This document shows, piece by piece, positions 43,099-54,417 of a DNA stretch of 64,000 bases. The notes beneath the pieces are model-generated. The model made no database searches and had not been told where the DNA came from. It saw nothing but the letters and a program-made list of their open reading frames with translations. Every line of letters starts with the position of its first letter. Positions within the stretch are counted from its first letter, which is position 1. Source of the DNA: Parelaphostrongylus tenuis (taxonomy: Eukaryota; Nematoda; Chromadorea; Rhabditida; Metastrongylidae); contig JAHQIW010006926.1 in the NCBI GenBank assembly GCA_019055375.1, forward strand, positions 1 to 64,000, written 5' to 3'. The position numbers and the translations under genes are program-made.

Positions 43099-43147
43099 GA
43101 ATTGAGTGGTGAACAAAAACACTGTGTTTTTGTTCACCACTCAATTC
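43099..43147. repeat. Perfect palindrome, 24-bp arms, 1-nt centre
   Basis: 43099-43122 is the exact reverse complement of 43124-43147 (inner GAACAAAAACAC / GTGTTTTTGTTC). The arms are the 3' tail of family A, so this is a junction of two oppositely oriented tails. Confidence 0.95.
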
Positions 43148-43500
43148 TCTTAGTTATATAAGAACATAGTAACACTGCGAAAAAAGCAGTAAAATACTGT
43201 AATTTCGAAGTACTAGTAATTAGAATAGCTATCAGCTCAACTGGGTTTATAAAGCGAAATCGCATACCCGACCAAACCTGTTAAAGGTTGGTGGCTGATA
43301 GCTAACATTGAGATGTAGAAGAATGAGTGGTCGGGCAAATGTGCCTCAGTGGTGTAGTGGTAGAGCACGTGTCCCCGGATAGGATGAAACGTGGGTTCGA
43401 TTCCCGCCTGAGGCCGTGTTTTTGTTCACCACTCAATTCTCTTAGTTATATAAGAACATAATAACACTGCGAAAAAACCAGTAAAAATACTGTGATTTTA
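43120..43500 (+). repeat. tRNA-derived repeat, family A (best copy)
   Basis: A tail segment (CACCACTCAATTCTCTTAGTTATATAAGAACAT) is written here only in part: CACTCAATTCTCTTAG at 43139 recurs at 43432, so the unit is bounded by direct repeats about 293 bp apart. Between them come GATAGCTATCAGCTCAACTG, AAGGTTGGTGGCTGATAGC, then a tRNA-like core 43342-43416: A-box GTGGTGTAGTGGTAGAGCAC, B-box GTGGGTTCGATTCCCGC, ending in CCTGAGGC that pairs with GCCTCAG at its start. The core resembles tRNA-Gly/Glu but has no standard anticodon arm. Likely SINE; possibly a tRNA pseudogene inside a larger repeat. Confidence 0.65.
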
Positions 43501-43569
43501 ACGCGTAAGCGGCAGACAGTGCATAAAAACAAACTGAGATACCAGGCCATTCACTAAGCCACGGTACGG

Positions 43570-43865
43570 TCGGGAGCATATGGCGCAGTGGCCACAGAGG
43601 CTCTGAGTCGCACACAAGGTTTATGGTTTGACATCCCGCTCATAGCTCACCAAGACATCCATCCACTACGGGATTGATATGATTGTACCAGTCTTGTCTG
43701 AGAGGATAAGCAGCACAAGCTCGTTACAGCGGTAGTCCACCGCGAGTCATTGTAAAGGCTCAGATATACATTCACTCACCTCAAACAAAGCTAAAAATTG
43801 AAGGTCATTGTATAGCGCAACGCTCAGGGATTGATCAACGCCGAGAGCTTTGATCCTAACCTTAA
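43570..43865 (+). mobile_element. tRNA-derived SINE, family C
   Basis: The head is GCATATGGCGCAGTGGCCAC with B-box-like TATGGTTTGACATCCC; the body is AGCAGCACAAGCTCGTTACAG and CCGCGAGTCATTGTAAAGGC; the tail is GATTGATCAACGCCGAGAGC. It directly follows the family A repeat. Confidence 0.8.
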
Positions 43866-44436
43866 CTGCATAGATAGTCGACTTTCCACTTGTACAATAA
43901 TTTTCCATGCTTTTATGGAGCGTTTTATACTAGAACTGAGCAGCATATTCAATTCTGTCTATTATGTTTTGCATAACGCACATTTGGCATATCTACACGT
44001 ATTCTAACACTCTACAGATTTACCTTCTTGTTTCCATCATACGTAATAACATTTGAAGTTTTCGCCTGTGAGGCGTTTGCAATCTGAGGATTGTTGTTAG
44101 AGTGCTCCAACTCTGAATCCGAGGAGCGAGTGCCGATTCCGGACAAGTGCGCTACCATCGTTAAAAAAACGAGATACCTAGTGAGTCCGATACGGGGTTG
44201 AGCCAGAACTATGCTCGTGACGATCGGCGCTACTTTCCCTGCTGTGTCCTTCTCGCATCACATTTGAGTTTCTTGAAAAAAAAAAGTGAAGAACGAGTAT
44301 GTTTCACATCGATCACGGTTTGTGTCACTTATTAAATGTAAAAAGATGAAGGCTCTTCGTTGATTACATCGTTAGAGATACAACAGATACCCTATATTTT
44401 ATTGAATGCACATGTATTAATAGAGGAAAACCGAAT
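43866..44436. other. No recognised feature
   Basis: AT-rich with a GC-richer stretch at 44095-44260; no ORF or repeat recognised. Confidence 0.4.
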
Positions 44437-44474
44437 CATAACTTTCGTTTCGAGTGTTTTTTTAAGACCACACC
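44437..44474 (-). mobile_element. Retrozyme-like element, copy D, inverted minus-strand piece
   Basis: ACTTTCGTTTCGAGTGTTTT followed by TAAGACCACA is the reverse complement of the segment after the first block of the unit, matching 40324-40358. It joins the plus-strand part at 44475. Confidence 0.65.
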
Positions 44475-44670
44475 CAGTTTTTCAGCGGACATAGAGCGTA
44501 AAGCGTTCGTCGTCACTAACTCTTGGTGTGGGGACTGGAGCACCCACAGAGATTAGCAAAGACGAGAAAGGGTAACTGCCCAACTGACGAGATCGCAAGA
44601 TGGAAACACATGTATCGGCGCTCGGTTGACAGACCACTGACATGCGTGCCTCGAAAATGATTGCAAGGCC
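44475..44670 (+). mobile_element. Retrozyme-like element, copy D, plus part
   Basis: The plus-strand part starts at the loop of the conserved hairpin (AGTTTTTCAGCGGACATAG), then GCGTTCGTCGTCACTAACTC, the TGTGGG/CCCACA mini-stem, the hammerhead (44578-44620) and GACAGACCACTGACATGCG. The left hairpin arm is missing. Confidence 0.78.
44578..44620 (+). ncRNA. Hammerhead ribozyme, copy D (core intact, stems damaged)
   Basis: GCCCAA (44578-44583), CTGACGA (44584-44590), GATC-GCAA-GATG (44591-44602, closing pair lost), GAAA (44603-44606), helix III A-T and C-G around ACAT, U16.1 = T44613, H17 = A44614, TCGGCG (44615-44620). Stem I keeps three of six pairs. Probably inactive or weak. Confidence 0.75.
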
Positions 44671-44974
44671 TCATTTTGTTTAGCCCGTAGACGGACTTTT
44701 ACTATGATGTCCAAAAATCAGCGCTCGAATCAACATCGCATGCTTGAAATTTTAAGTACCTACATTCCAGTTGATAGCAAAGCTTATTGATCAAATGAAT
44801 CAAGGCAATTAGGATCTACATGATTTTAATCAACAATAATGAGGTTTGATATAGGAAAGACAGTCAGTAGTAGTAGTGATGCCGTTTACAACGAGAAGAG
44901 CTAATACATTCCCTATTAAATCAAATCACTTTTGTAAAACCTCAGCACGAAAATAAAATTTTTTTACGAAATTT
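44671..44974. other. No recognised feature
   Basis: AT-rich. Confidence 0.4.
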
Positions 44975-45090
44975 TTTTTGAAGTTTGTACGAGGTTGATA
45001 TTACTTTTTCAAAGGCGAATGCCGACGTTCCAGCGATTTCGCCTTCTTCAGAATTAGTCGTACTATTTCCATGCCATATCTAAGTTTCCA
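44975..45090 (+). repeat. Outer-arm fragment of the 5.8-kb foldback family
   Basis: GTTTGTACGAGGTTGATATT, GAATGCCGACGTTCCAGCGA, TTTCGCCTTCTTCAG and GCCATATCTAA follow the order of 5828-5935. Confidence 0.65.
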
Positions 45091-47414
45091 ATCAATATTT
45101 TCTCTATTTATGGCAGAGTCAGGTATAAAAATCAATCCATGTGTCTACATATTGGAGAAAATCCCCGTTCGACATCTTATATGGAAAAGATCATCGATGT
45201 ACTTTAGAGTAATGTGGGATAAAAGTGAGGTTGTTAGGAGTGAGATTTTCGATTATAATTCAATTCAGAATACAATTTCATGTACTAAAGTATTGACTGA
45301 CGTTTTGGCGGTATCGCTTTCCTAGGTGAAAAAATGGAATTGACTCACGATCAACTCATTGAAATATCAGTAGAGTACCACTGAAATAGTAGCATTCTAC
45401 TAGTGTTCTGTATTACAATGAATAATTTACTGTTTTCCATAATATATTGCATATATTATATTAACATGATGCAATTTGATTTGTTGAATGTTCTGCGTAC
45501 CACTCAATACCCTCAAATGTATGTTCATGAAGTCATACATAATTAAAAAGCAATAAAAATTAGGAGCACACAGCACGCTCAGACTATATTTTCTCTTCTA
45601 TCCATTCCTAGTTTCTCGAAATTTATTAAAAAAGCCTCCGAAGCTTTGCGCACTGACGTTTTTGTCTCGTATTTCAGGATTCTCACTGTCACTTCAAAGC
45701 CGCCATCTTCCAGCTTTTTCGCCCTATATGTATCTAGAAAGAGTTCTCGTCCAGCTTTTCAATTTTTAATGCGGCTATTCTTTTATGTGGACACAAAGCG
45801 ATCTACTTGTTTTGCCTATATGTTTATCGTTTTATATCGCACAAGAGATCAAGGGTATTTTACCTAAACTCCTGCAGATTGACTCTTTACCGTTAAGACA
45901 TATCATGAAATCCTCTCTCTTAATTATGCATTCATACGAAACCATTTGGCGACTTTATCAAATCGACTTTTTTTCACAGAGTTTTACTTCCGACAATTTT
46001 CGATATCGCTATGTGTGGACCGTTCCAGTACACAATGACCCAGAGGCCCATTCGTTAGATAGGGCTTTTCTCTCGGGCTTTAGCATATACTCGATAGCAC
46101 AAGAACCAATGATTGCAAAACTGTGCTTGGTTTTCAAAAACCTTCTCAGTGCGCTTTGGCGACTATCATATAATCACGTTTACTCTTTGACGAACATTGC
46201 TTTCTCGGCTGCTGCGCGCTTGAATTACACAAAAATTTTAGTACTGTTGATTTCTCAAAAGCCAACAACTTAAGCAGTATATTTGCTTTTTCGGAATGTC
46301 TTCATAGCGCTCTGTAGCAACGAAAAGAAATCCACGTTTCGCACGAGGTTTAGCTAGCGCGAAGCTTGGACCTCATAACTGCTTTATGAATCAAGCAGGA
46401 AATTAAGAGGCACACATTTGATGATAGGAAAGGTTTGCTCTTTGAGTGCATAAGTTCCCACACTTTTGATGAGAAGCTTTAGCTGGCAATAATATATACA
46501 TACTACGAGTGTAAAGTGAACTGCCATAGCTACAAATCATCATAAAATCGTGGAAAAAGCCTGAGTCAAAGATAACAATATAACCATAGGATAATCTGAA
46601 TCGAGAAGATCCGACTACGAGCAATCTCATTCCGTAGACCGCACCCAGAACTCTATTTTGTTTCCTTCTAATTTCAAATCAGATCGATCAATTTTGGAGA
46701 TATCGAAGGGCTTTTGAAAACTGGGAAACAATGTCTGGAAATCTCCCATATTGCTTTTGACAGATAATCGCAATCAACTAAGACGCATTGCGATTTCCAA
46801 CATTAATTCCAGTATATGTCTGGCGCAGGCAAAACAAGTACAAGATTTGATTTAGGCGGAAATTACTGTGTGATTAGATGGAGAAAAATTCAGAAGGATT
46901 AACGGTACCTGAACGTGAGACATAGCAATGCTTCTCGCCTACCTTTCACTGCTCCATTTACACGTATTATTTCTCAACCATGGTTGTCGCTTAGCCGCTG
47001 ATGTCTGTGATTGAAGCGAGATGCAAATAGCCTTCGACAAGTTGAATTCTTTCTCATGAATATTAGATTACTTTATATGGTAATGAATCTCCAGTACTGT
47101 AGCTCTACACTGAATATCTTACACATTCCACTGATGGAAAGTAAGAAATAATCGAGATGAAGCTGGAAAATATTCAGTAATGAGCTAAAAACTCAAGATT
47201 TACCGAGCGAAGACACATGAGCATGGTGATTGGCCTTCCTGAAGAAAACGTGATAACTGTGGACCGAACCAGTAATCACTTTTGGCTCCTGAAGAGCCGA
47301 TGGAGCTGCAATGAGCGAGAAACAGTCGACAATCAGGACCGGGAACGGGTCGACCCCGTAAGAAATGAGCCAACGAAGGGTGACCAAACTGAAAGAACTT
47401 TTGGAATATAGTGT
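45091..47414. other. No confident gene, 2.3 kb
   Basis: The longest ORF here, 45785-46273 (162 codons), is hydrophobic in parts (LLVLPICLSFYIAQEIKG) and overlaps another at 45646. No domain, splice or start context supports it. The rest has no repeat that I recognise. Confidence 0.35.
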
Positions 47415-48022
47415 TTTACTGCTTTTTTGCAGTGTTAGATGTTTCATATAAAATTAAGAGAATTGAGTGGTGAGCAGAAGTACGACCTCAGATAGGAGTC
47501 GCACCCGCGTCTCATCCATGCCGTCGACGCTTGCTACCACACACCACCGAGGTACATTCACACCACCACTCATTCTTCAGAATCTTTATGATAGCTACCA
47601 GCCACCAACCTTCAATAGGTTTGATAGGGTGTGCGAAGATATCTTCTTTTTCAGACGATATGTGAAAGTTCAATTTGGAAGCACATTATCATTGAATTTA
47701 TGACTTCGCTTTTTAAATTCAGTTCAGCTGACAGCCATTGTGATGCGTAATACTCGTGAAATCTAGTGTTTTACAGCTTTTTTTCGCAGTGTTATCATGC
47801 TTTAAATAAACTTGAGAAAATTGAGTAATGAGCAAAATTACGACCTTCAGCGGGAGTCGAACCCGTCTTTCATCCACAAGGAGGACGCGTGCTACCACTA
47901 CACCACCGAGGTACATTCGCACTACCCCTCATCCACCACTTAGATATTGAAGAACGAGTGGTGGCGCGAATGTACCTCGGTGGTGTAGTGGTAGCACACG
48001 TCTCCCTCATGGATGAAATCAA
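47415..48022. repeat. Cluster of three family A tRNA-derived repeats
   Basis: Copy 1, 47415-47640, minus: TTGAGTGGTGAGCAGAAGTA, B-box GGAGTCGCACCCGCG, A-box mirror CTACCACACACCACCGAGG, then GATAGCTACCAGCCACCAAC. Copy 2, 47760-47930, minus: GCGGGAGTCGAACCCG and CTACCACTACACCACCGAGG. Copy 3, 47940-48022, plus: GCGAATGTACCTCGGTGGTG and AGTGGTAGCACACGTCTCCC, truncated before its B-box. Copies 2 and 3 face each other, giving an inverted repeat (GAGGTACATTCGC / GCGAATGTACCTC). Copy 3 stops at the outer end of the giant palindrome. Confidence 0.65.
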
Positions 48023-48030
48023 GAACTAAT

Positions 48031-50543
48031 TCTCAATCAGAGTGTTTACATCGCTGTAGTAACGACGAACACAAATAACGTCTCGCTTTTGGATTGCTTT
48101 GCTATCTTTATCCTTGGCTTTGCAGCAGAGTTTTGATTATTATTCAATAGCTTAAAAAGTGTGATTTCTAAGTACTAATTTGCTTTTTCGAACTGATATT
48201 TGAGTGCGCTGTAGTAGGGAATTATGATCACGTATCACACTCTGAGAAATCAGCCCATCGCTTGAACTTCACAGTGGATGTATTGGGACTTGTACAGTAA
48301 AATCCGTCCACTGGAGACAATTTCTAATCAGAAATAATGACATGTAGCTGAAGGCCTTCTATAAAAGAATTTGTTTTAGTAAAAAGAACGCCTATGTGTT
48401 CTAAAAATTCCCACTTTTGAACGCCAAGTCCACATCAATGATAACGCAACGCTTCTCGATTTCTTACTTCTTTTTTTGACGATATGTGAAAGTGTAATCT
48501 AAAAACAAATTTTTCTCACTGTGTTTCTTTTTCAAGAAGTTTTTGTGATGTGAGTTTTAGTTCGCAGTATAATTGATCCTTAATAGAGCCCACATTAATC
48601 AATTTGTAGAGTACTTCTTTGGAGAAATTTATTGTTCAAAAGCGTTTTGGATCACTACCACTGATCCAACTAAAAGCGCAGGAAGGAAAACCTTGTGAGT
48701 GATATGAGACACCACACGAGACAACTGTATAGATGCGGGAGGCACATTACAAGGTCATGTGTTTTCTGCCACCTGGCCTCTACGTGAATAATTCATTGGA
48801 TAACTTGTGAAAGCAGATAGCATGTTAGCCGCCAATTATGTGTTTGCTGCTTCTGAAATTTAGGTTTGGTGGTCTTTTTTAACGAGTAATTTAGGTGCTT
48901 GACAGGCTGGATGTGGACAACATGACTTTTTGAGGCCCAGAGTAAGTCGAAACTACGAAACATAGTTCCTTGAATAAATAGTGCTATTAAACCTTGCGTT
49001 TGGATGAGAAATCAACGAAGATGCCGAGCTTATGAGATGAATGATATATGAAAATCGGATAGTTTCGATATATCAACGAAGGGAAATTTTGACATGAAAC
49101 AGTTTCGGTAAATCAAAAGAGCGAGGGAGTAATTTGTTAATGTCATCGAGTCTCATAGTCTCTCGCTATTTGCTCATCTACTTATGACTAAATAATGCAG
49201 TGCACAATATCACACGTTTTTACGAATATATTTTACAGTAACGGTGCATCTGTAGCAGAGGAAGTTTCCTGGATTTTGTGCTGAGAGTTGGTTTGGCCAC
49301 ATGGGACTTTTCTTAATTACCTCTGTATCGAACTCTTTGCATTTGATTATCGTTTATCTCTACGATAACACTACAGCACCAGCAATAGGATTATATAGGC
49401 CAACAGAAAGCATAGACAATGCAATAACAATTGAGTGAATAACCAAGCGGAAGAGAAAGAAGAGGTAGACAACACTTCTTATATTGTGAAGAATGTTGTC
49501 TACAACATCGTTGCATCCACTTTATTTTGTGCTTCAGTAACACATCAATTGAAACACCCTTGACTTCAGTGTCATTATCAATCTAGTTTGCAAATATACG
49601 AAAAAAGTGAGTGAAATGAGTGAAAAAGAAGATTCTACCGTCGTTTAGGAATAGGCTACAATATTATCAGATTTCAAAGTATCAAAAAGGAGCCTATGAG
49701 CGAATTAATTTAGTGTCAAATTCAAACAGGAACAAGTAACTTGAACCGCGATGAAAAAAAATATGAGATTTACATGACAAAATTTTTGGATTTCTTATGA
49801 AGTTTTTTTCAAATACAATTGCTCCAAAGTTTTTCATTTGGAGCACAATTCTATGTTTAAGGTGTGACATATGCAGCGTATCTGAACGCACAGATTGAGT
49901 AATCTGGCGTTCTGTCTCTTCAGACTACATCTGCTATTAGTACTTTCGATTTGGTTAATTCACTTGTGCTTCGAGCTAGGCTTCTTCAATATATCTGATG
50001 TACTTTCTTTGCTCTTCTTCTGCCTCTTCGTAGTACCAAACGGCGAGCAACTTTAGTAGTTAGACATATTCAATAGAACAGGCGAGTCATTACTAATTAA
50101 ATTTCACTAAGAACCAGAATTCTACATCAAAATATGACAACTAGTGGATGAGGAACCCAGAATCATTCTGTCTATCCCATTAATTCAGCGAACGACTGGC
50201 GATAGTACAGCCGTTTACTCTATGCAATGTCAAAATCTAATTTTAAAAAAAAAGTACCGGCGTCGTTCATGGAGCCGCTCCACGGAAGTGGTTTTGCTGA
50301 GAAGCGTGGATCTTTCGGCTAACGCTCCAGGGCGTTTTACCTTCTTCGGAGCCGATTTAGCCGAGCTGTTTTATAATCGTTCGTCTTCGTTGCGGCCTTC
50401 GTTCTCGTTCGAGTTCAATCCTTTCGGAGCACACCACATAAATGAGAACCCTACCCGAAATTCCTTTTTTATTCACGATGGCTGTTGATGATAGTCTGAT
50501 AACATTATAACATTTTTGAACCTCTTGTGAAGTCTGATGTGGC
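48031..50543 (+). repeat. Left arm of the 5.2-kb palindrome
   Basis: Its inner part holds a 114-codon ORF at 50144-50488 in a GC-richer block (GGAGCCGCTCCACGGAAG). The homologous block of the right arm (50757-50960) is not open in the equivalent frame, so coding is doubtful. The outer part shares CAGTAAAAAGAACGC-type sequence with 19630. Confidence 0.8.
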
Positions 50544-50640
50544 ACTTATACAATGCTTAAAAGGCCCTTGGTTAGTCTTCCAGGCTACTTTGTTAAGCAG
50601 TCGGCTGAACCGAAGAGCAGTGTGCTACCAAAGAGCCCGG

Positions 50641-53236
50641 GCCACAGCGGACTTCATAATAGGCTCAAACATGTTATCATGTTACCAGACTATCATTGGC
50701 AACCATCGTGTATAGAAAGAAACTTTTGGGTAGGGTTCGCGTTTAACCGGTGCTTCTCAGAATAAGATCGTAGTTGAACGGGAACGAAGACCACAACGAG
50801 GACGAACGACTATGGAGCGACTTGGATGAATCGGTTTCGAAGAAGATGAAACGCACTGGAACGTTGGCCGAAAGATCCACCCTTCTAACCAAAACCATTT
50901 TTGTGGAGCGGCTCCATTAGCGACGCCGGTTCTTTTTTTTTTCTGATTAAATTCTGGCATTGCAGCGAGTAACCGGCTGTACTATCGCCAGCTGTCCGCT
51001 GAATTAATGGGATAGACAGAATGATTCTGGGTTTCTTATCCACTATTTGTTATATTTTGATGTAGAATTTGGATTTTTTAATGAAATTTAATTAGTAGTG
51101 ATTCGCCTACCTTGCTGCATATGTCTAACGACTGAAGTTGTACTCCATTTAATACCACAAAGATGACACAGAAGAACTATTGAGCGTTTTGTAGCGAAAA
51201 AGGTTCCGAACCAAAGGGTGAAGACCTCATAATTTGTGGAGAGGGCGGTGCTATTTCCTGGAAAAAACGGAAGAGTTATTGGAGCATCTCAATTCAAAGC
51301 ACAAATGACTTAGTAGTCAAGTTAAAATTGTTAGAGCAAAAGTGCTTTGCAGAAATTGAAAACCAGATTCCACAATCTGTGCGTTTATGTACGCAGCCTT
51401 TGTCATACTTTACATATATATTGTTTTCTAGATGTAAATCGCAGAAGCAATTGTATTCAAAAACTTCACATAGCTCCTAGAGCTTCACTTATTTATATTT
51501 CATATTTTCTTTTCATTCCTGTGTAAGTCACTTGTTCCTGTTTGAGTTTAATGCCACATGAATTTGCTCGTAGGTTCTTTTTTGATACTTTAGAATCTGA
51601 TATTGCTGTAGCCTATTCCTAAACCGATGGTAGAATCTTTTTTTTCTCTCATTTCACTCGCTTTTTTCATATATTTGTAAAGTAAAATGATAATGACACT
51701 GAAGTGTAGAGGTCTTTCAATTGATTTGGTACTGAAGCACCAAATAAAGTGGATGCAACGATGCTGTAGACAACAATCTCCATAATATAACTGATGTTAT
51801 CTACCCCTTCTCTCTCTTCCGCTCGGTTATTAATTCAATTGAATTCCAGTGTCTATGCTTTGTGTTATCCTATATATCCTATTTCTGGTGTTGTAGTGTT
51901 ATCGTAGAGATAAACGATAATCTATTGCATAGAGTTCGATAAAGAAGCAATTAAGAAAAGTCCCATGTGGCCAAATCAACTTTCAACACAAAATCCAGGA
52001 AACTTCCTCTGCTACAGGTGTACCGTTACTGTAAAATATACTCATTAAACGTGTGAGATTTGGCACTGCGTTATTTAGTCATAAGTAGATGAGCAAATAG
52101 CGAAGAGACTATGAGACTTGATGACATCAACAAATTACTCCCTCACACCTTTGATTTCCTGATCTATGGAGAACTGTTTCATGTCAAAATATTTTTTCGT
52201 TTATGCATCGATACTATCCGATTTTCAAAAATCGACTATCTTATATGCTCGGCATCTTCGCTAATTTCTTATCCATACTCAAAGTTCAATATTATTAATT
52301 CAAGGAGCTAGCGTTTCACACTTTCGCCTTACTCATGACCTAGAAGGTCATGTTGTCCACATCCAGCCGGTCAAGCACCTAAATCACTCGTTAAAAAAGA
52401 CTATCGAACTTAGATTTTGGAGGCAACAAGGACATAATTGGCTTCTAACATACTAACTGCTTTCACAAGTCATTTAATGAATTATTCAAGTAGAGGCCAC
52501 GAGGCAAAAATCACGTGACCTTGTAATGTACCTCCCGCATCTATGAAGTTGTTTTGTGTACTGTCTGATATCCCGAACAAGGTTTTTCTTCCTGCGCTTT
52601 TAGTTGAATAAGTGGTAGTGATCCAAAACGCTTCCGAGTAATGAATTTCTCTAAAGAAGTACTTTACAAATTAACTAATAAAGGGGGTTGTGTCAAGGAT
52701 TAGTTCGACTGCGAGCTAAAAGTCCCATCACAAGACCTCCTTCAAAAAGTCATATATTGAAGAAAATGTGTTCTTGATATACACTTTCACGTATCGTCAA
52801 AAGAGAAGTAAGAAATGGAGATGCGTTCCGTTCTTACTGATGTGTCTTTCGTACTGAAAAGTAGGAATTATCAAAGCACGTGGCGTTCTTTTTACTAAAA
52901 CATAATCCTTTATAAAAGGCTCTCAGCTACATGTCATTCTTCCTAATTATTAAATGTCTCCAGAGGATGGATTTGATTGTACAAATACCAATACACCCAC
53001 TGCAAAGTTCAAGCGACGGGCTGATTACCCAGTGTAGTTCCCTTGCTACAGCGCACTCAAGTACCAGATCAAAAAACCAAACTTGTTGTTAAAATTCACA
53101 CTTTTTAAGCCATCGATTAATTATCAAAACTTTCCTGTAAAGCCGAGCGTGCACGATAGAAAAGCAGTCCAAAAGCAAAACGTCTTTTCTGTTTGTTCTT
53201 ACTACAGCGAAGTATGCACTTCAATTGAGAATTTAT
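50641..53236 (-). repeat. Right arm of the 5.2-kb palindrome
   Basis: Reverse-complement partner of the left arm, about 80 bp longer from indels. It contains only short ORFs. Confidence 0.8.
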
Positions 53237-54417
53237 CCCAGATTTAAGTTTACATTTATAATCGTCATTTCTCATACTATTTAACGAATGCTAAAACTGC
53301 GGTGAAAAAGCTTTGTTCAATGAAGAAGCCAAGCAAACACATGTGCAAATCACACCATACACTCTAGAGAAAAAAAACATAATTTTCTCTTTGCTGCTGC
53401 AGCTCACCAAAAAAGCGTTTGCAAAAATTAGGCATACCATCAGAACCGCAGTTTTTTCAACTATCGAATACCTGTTAACGGTCCAATAAAAAATCTATGC
53501 TCGATGCGATGACCACGAAAGTACGCGCGTGCCATGTGAGATACACGTGGTCCTAAGAGGGTTAATTACGGCAGTGATAAGGCAACACGTGTGTCAAAGA
53601 AAGATTGGAAGTGAAAATGCTGTTGCAAATTGATATAACGATAAAGTATGAAGCTCAAACGTTAGGGTGCGCCAGGCATTCGGCTTCATCTAGCATCGAA
53701 AGAAATACTCAGAAAAAATATTCGGCTTTTTATGATAGTGGCTTATGACGGTTAGAAATCTCACGGAATTTTGATCTGAGAAAATTATTATCGTCGTTGC
53801 CTTCAAACAACTGTTCATAATGACCGATATCAATTTTCTTTTCAGAGCAATACTGCTTAAAAAAACCTATTGAAGACGTTCAGCACAGGTGAAAGGCTTT
53901 ACTGTGAAGTCAGGTAAGACTACATTTAACTCTCGTTAACCAGTTTATCGATATTATATCAAAAATTTCCTTGCTTTTGATTATAGGTTCATGTCATAGG
54001 CTTCAGAATTTTTTTCTTGGAAGTTTTAAAAATACAGAGTAGGTAAAACACAATCTCTTGAATTTCGATTTCTTTGAGATTTTTGAGCACTCATAGTAAA
54101 TTATACTCAAAGGTGGCGCGGTGTAATTATATTTCTTAAACAACGAAATGACTTGTGGTAATGGTTTATGGTACATCACATAAATCATTTCAATCAAAAA
54201 AGTTGTCATCTAGTGAAGAAATCAAATATGGCGATGACAGAAACTAGAATATGGAGGTAGATATAGTGGAACATTGACGGTTGCTGAAGTGAATATATAG
54301 TACATCGACCTCTGAAAAGAGTAAATGCGAATTTTTAGCCCAACTGGGGAGCTTCGAGTCATGCTCATATCTCATAGCGCTCAAAATTGTACAGGAGGAA
54401 GAAGATAGGTAAAAATT
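53237..54417. other. No confident gene
   Basis: AT-rich. A single piggyBac-like end (GTGGTCCTAAGAGGGTTAAT) at about 53547 resembles the MITE at 12640 but its partner end is not found. Confidence 0.4.

Larger units (their letters stand above)
48031..53236. mobile_element. Giant inverted-repeat (foldback) element, 5.2 kb
   Basis: Left arm 48031-50543 and right arm 50641-53236 are imperfect reverse complements over about 2.5 kb, with a spacer of about 97 bp. Matched landmarks: AATTCTCAAT (48031) with ATTGAGAATT (53227); TTCGCTGTAGTAAG-type near both ends; GGATGTGGACAACATGACTT near 48908 with its mirror near 52345; AAAAGTCCCATGTGGCCAAA at 51956 with its mirror at 49297; GGGATAGACAGAATGATTCTG at 51010 with its mirror near 50162; GATGATAGTCTGATAACATT (50486) with its mirror near 50680. 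The arms differ by many substitutions and small indels, so this is not an assembly mirror. No transposase is seen. Confidence 0.88.

Noticed and set aside
43342..43416. Functional tRNA gene
   Set aside because: Good A and B boxes and acceptor-like ends, but no standard anticodon arm and many sister copies with decay; called as a SINE-like repeat.
45785..46273. 162-codon ORF as a gene
   Set aside because: Low-complexity hydrophobic composition, overlap with another frame, no domain, no splice or homology support.
50144..50488. 114-codon ORF as a transposase of the palindrome
   Set aside because: No recognised catalytic motif and the homologous sequence in the other arm is not open in the same frame.
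48031..53236. Assembly artefact explanation for the giant palindrome
   Set aside because: Arms differ by many substitutions and indels, so they are not a mirrored duplicate of one read set.
53460..53570. Complete second piggyBac-like MITE
   Set aside because: Only one convincing end (AGGGTTAA); the proposed left end is not a match.
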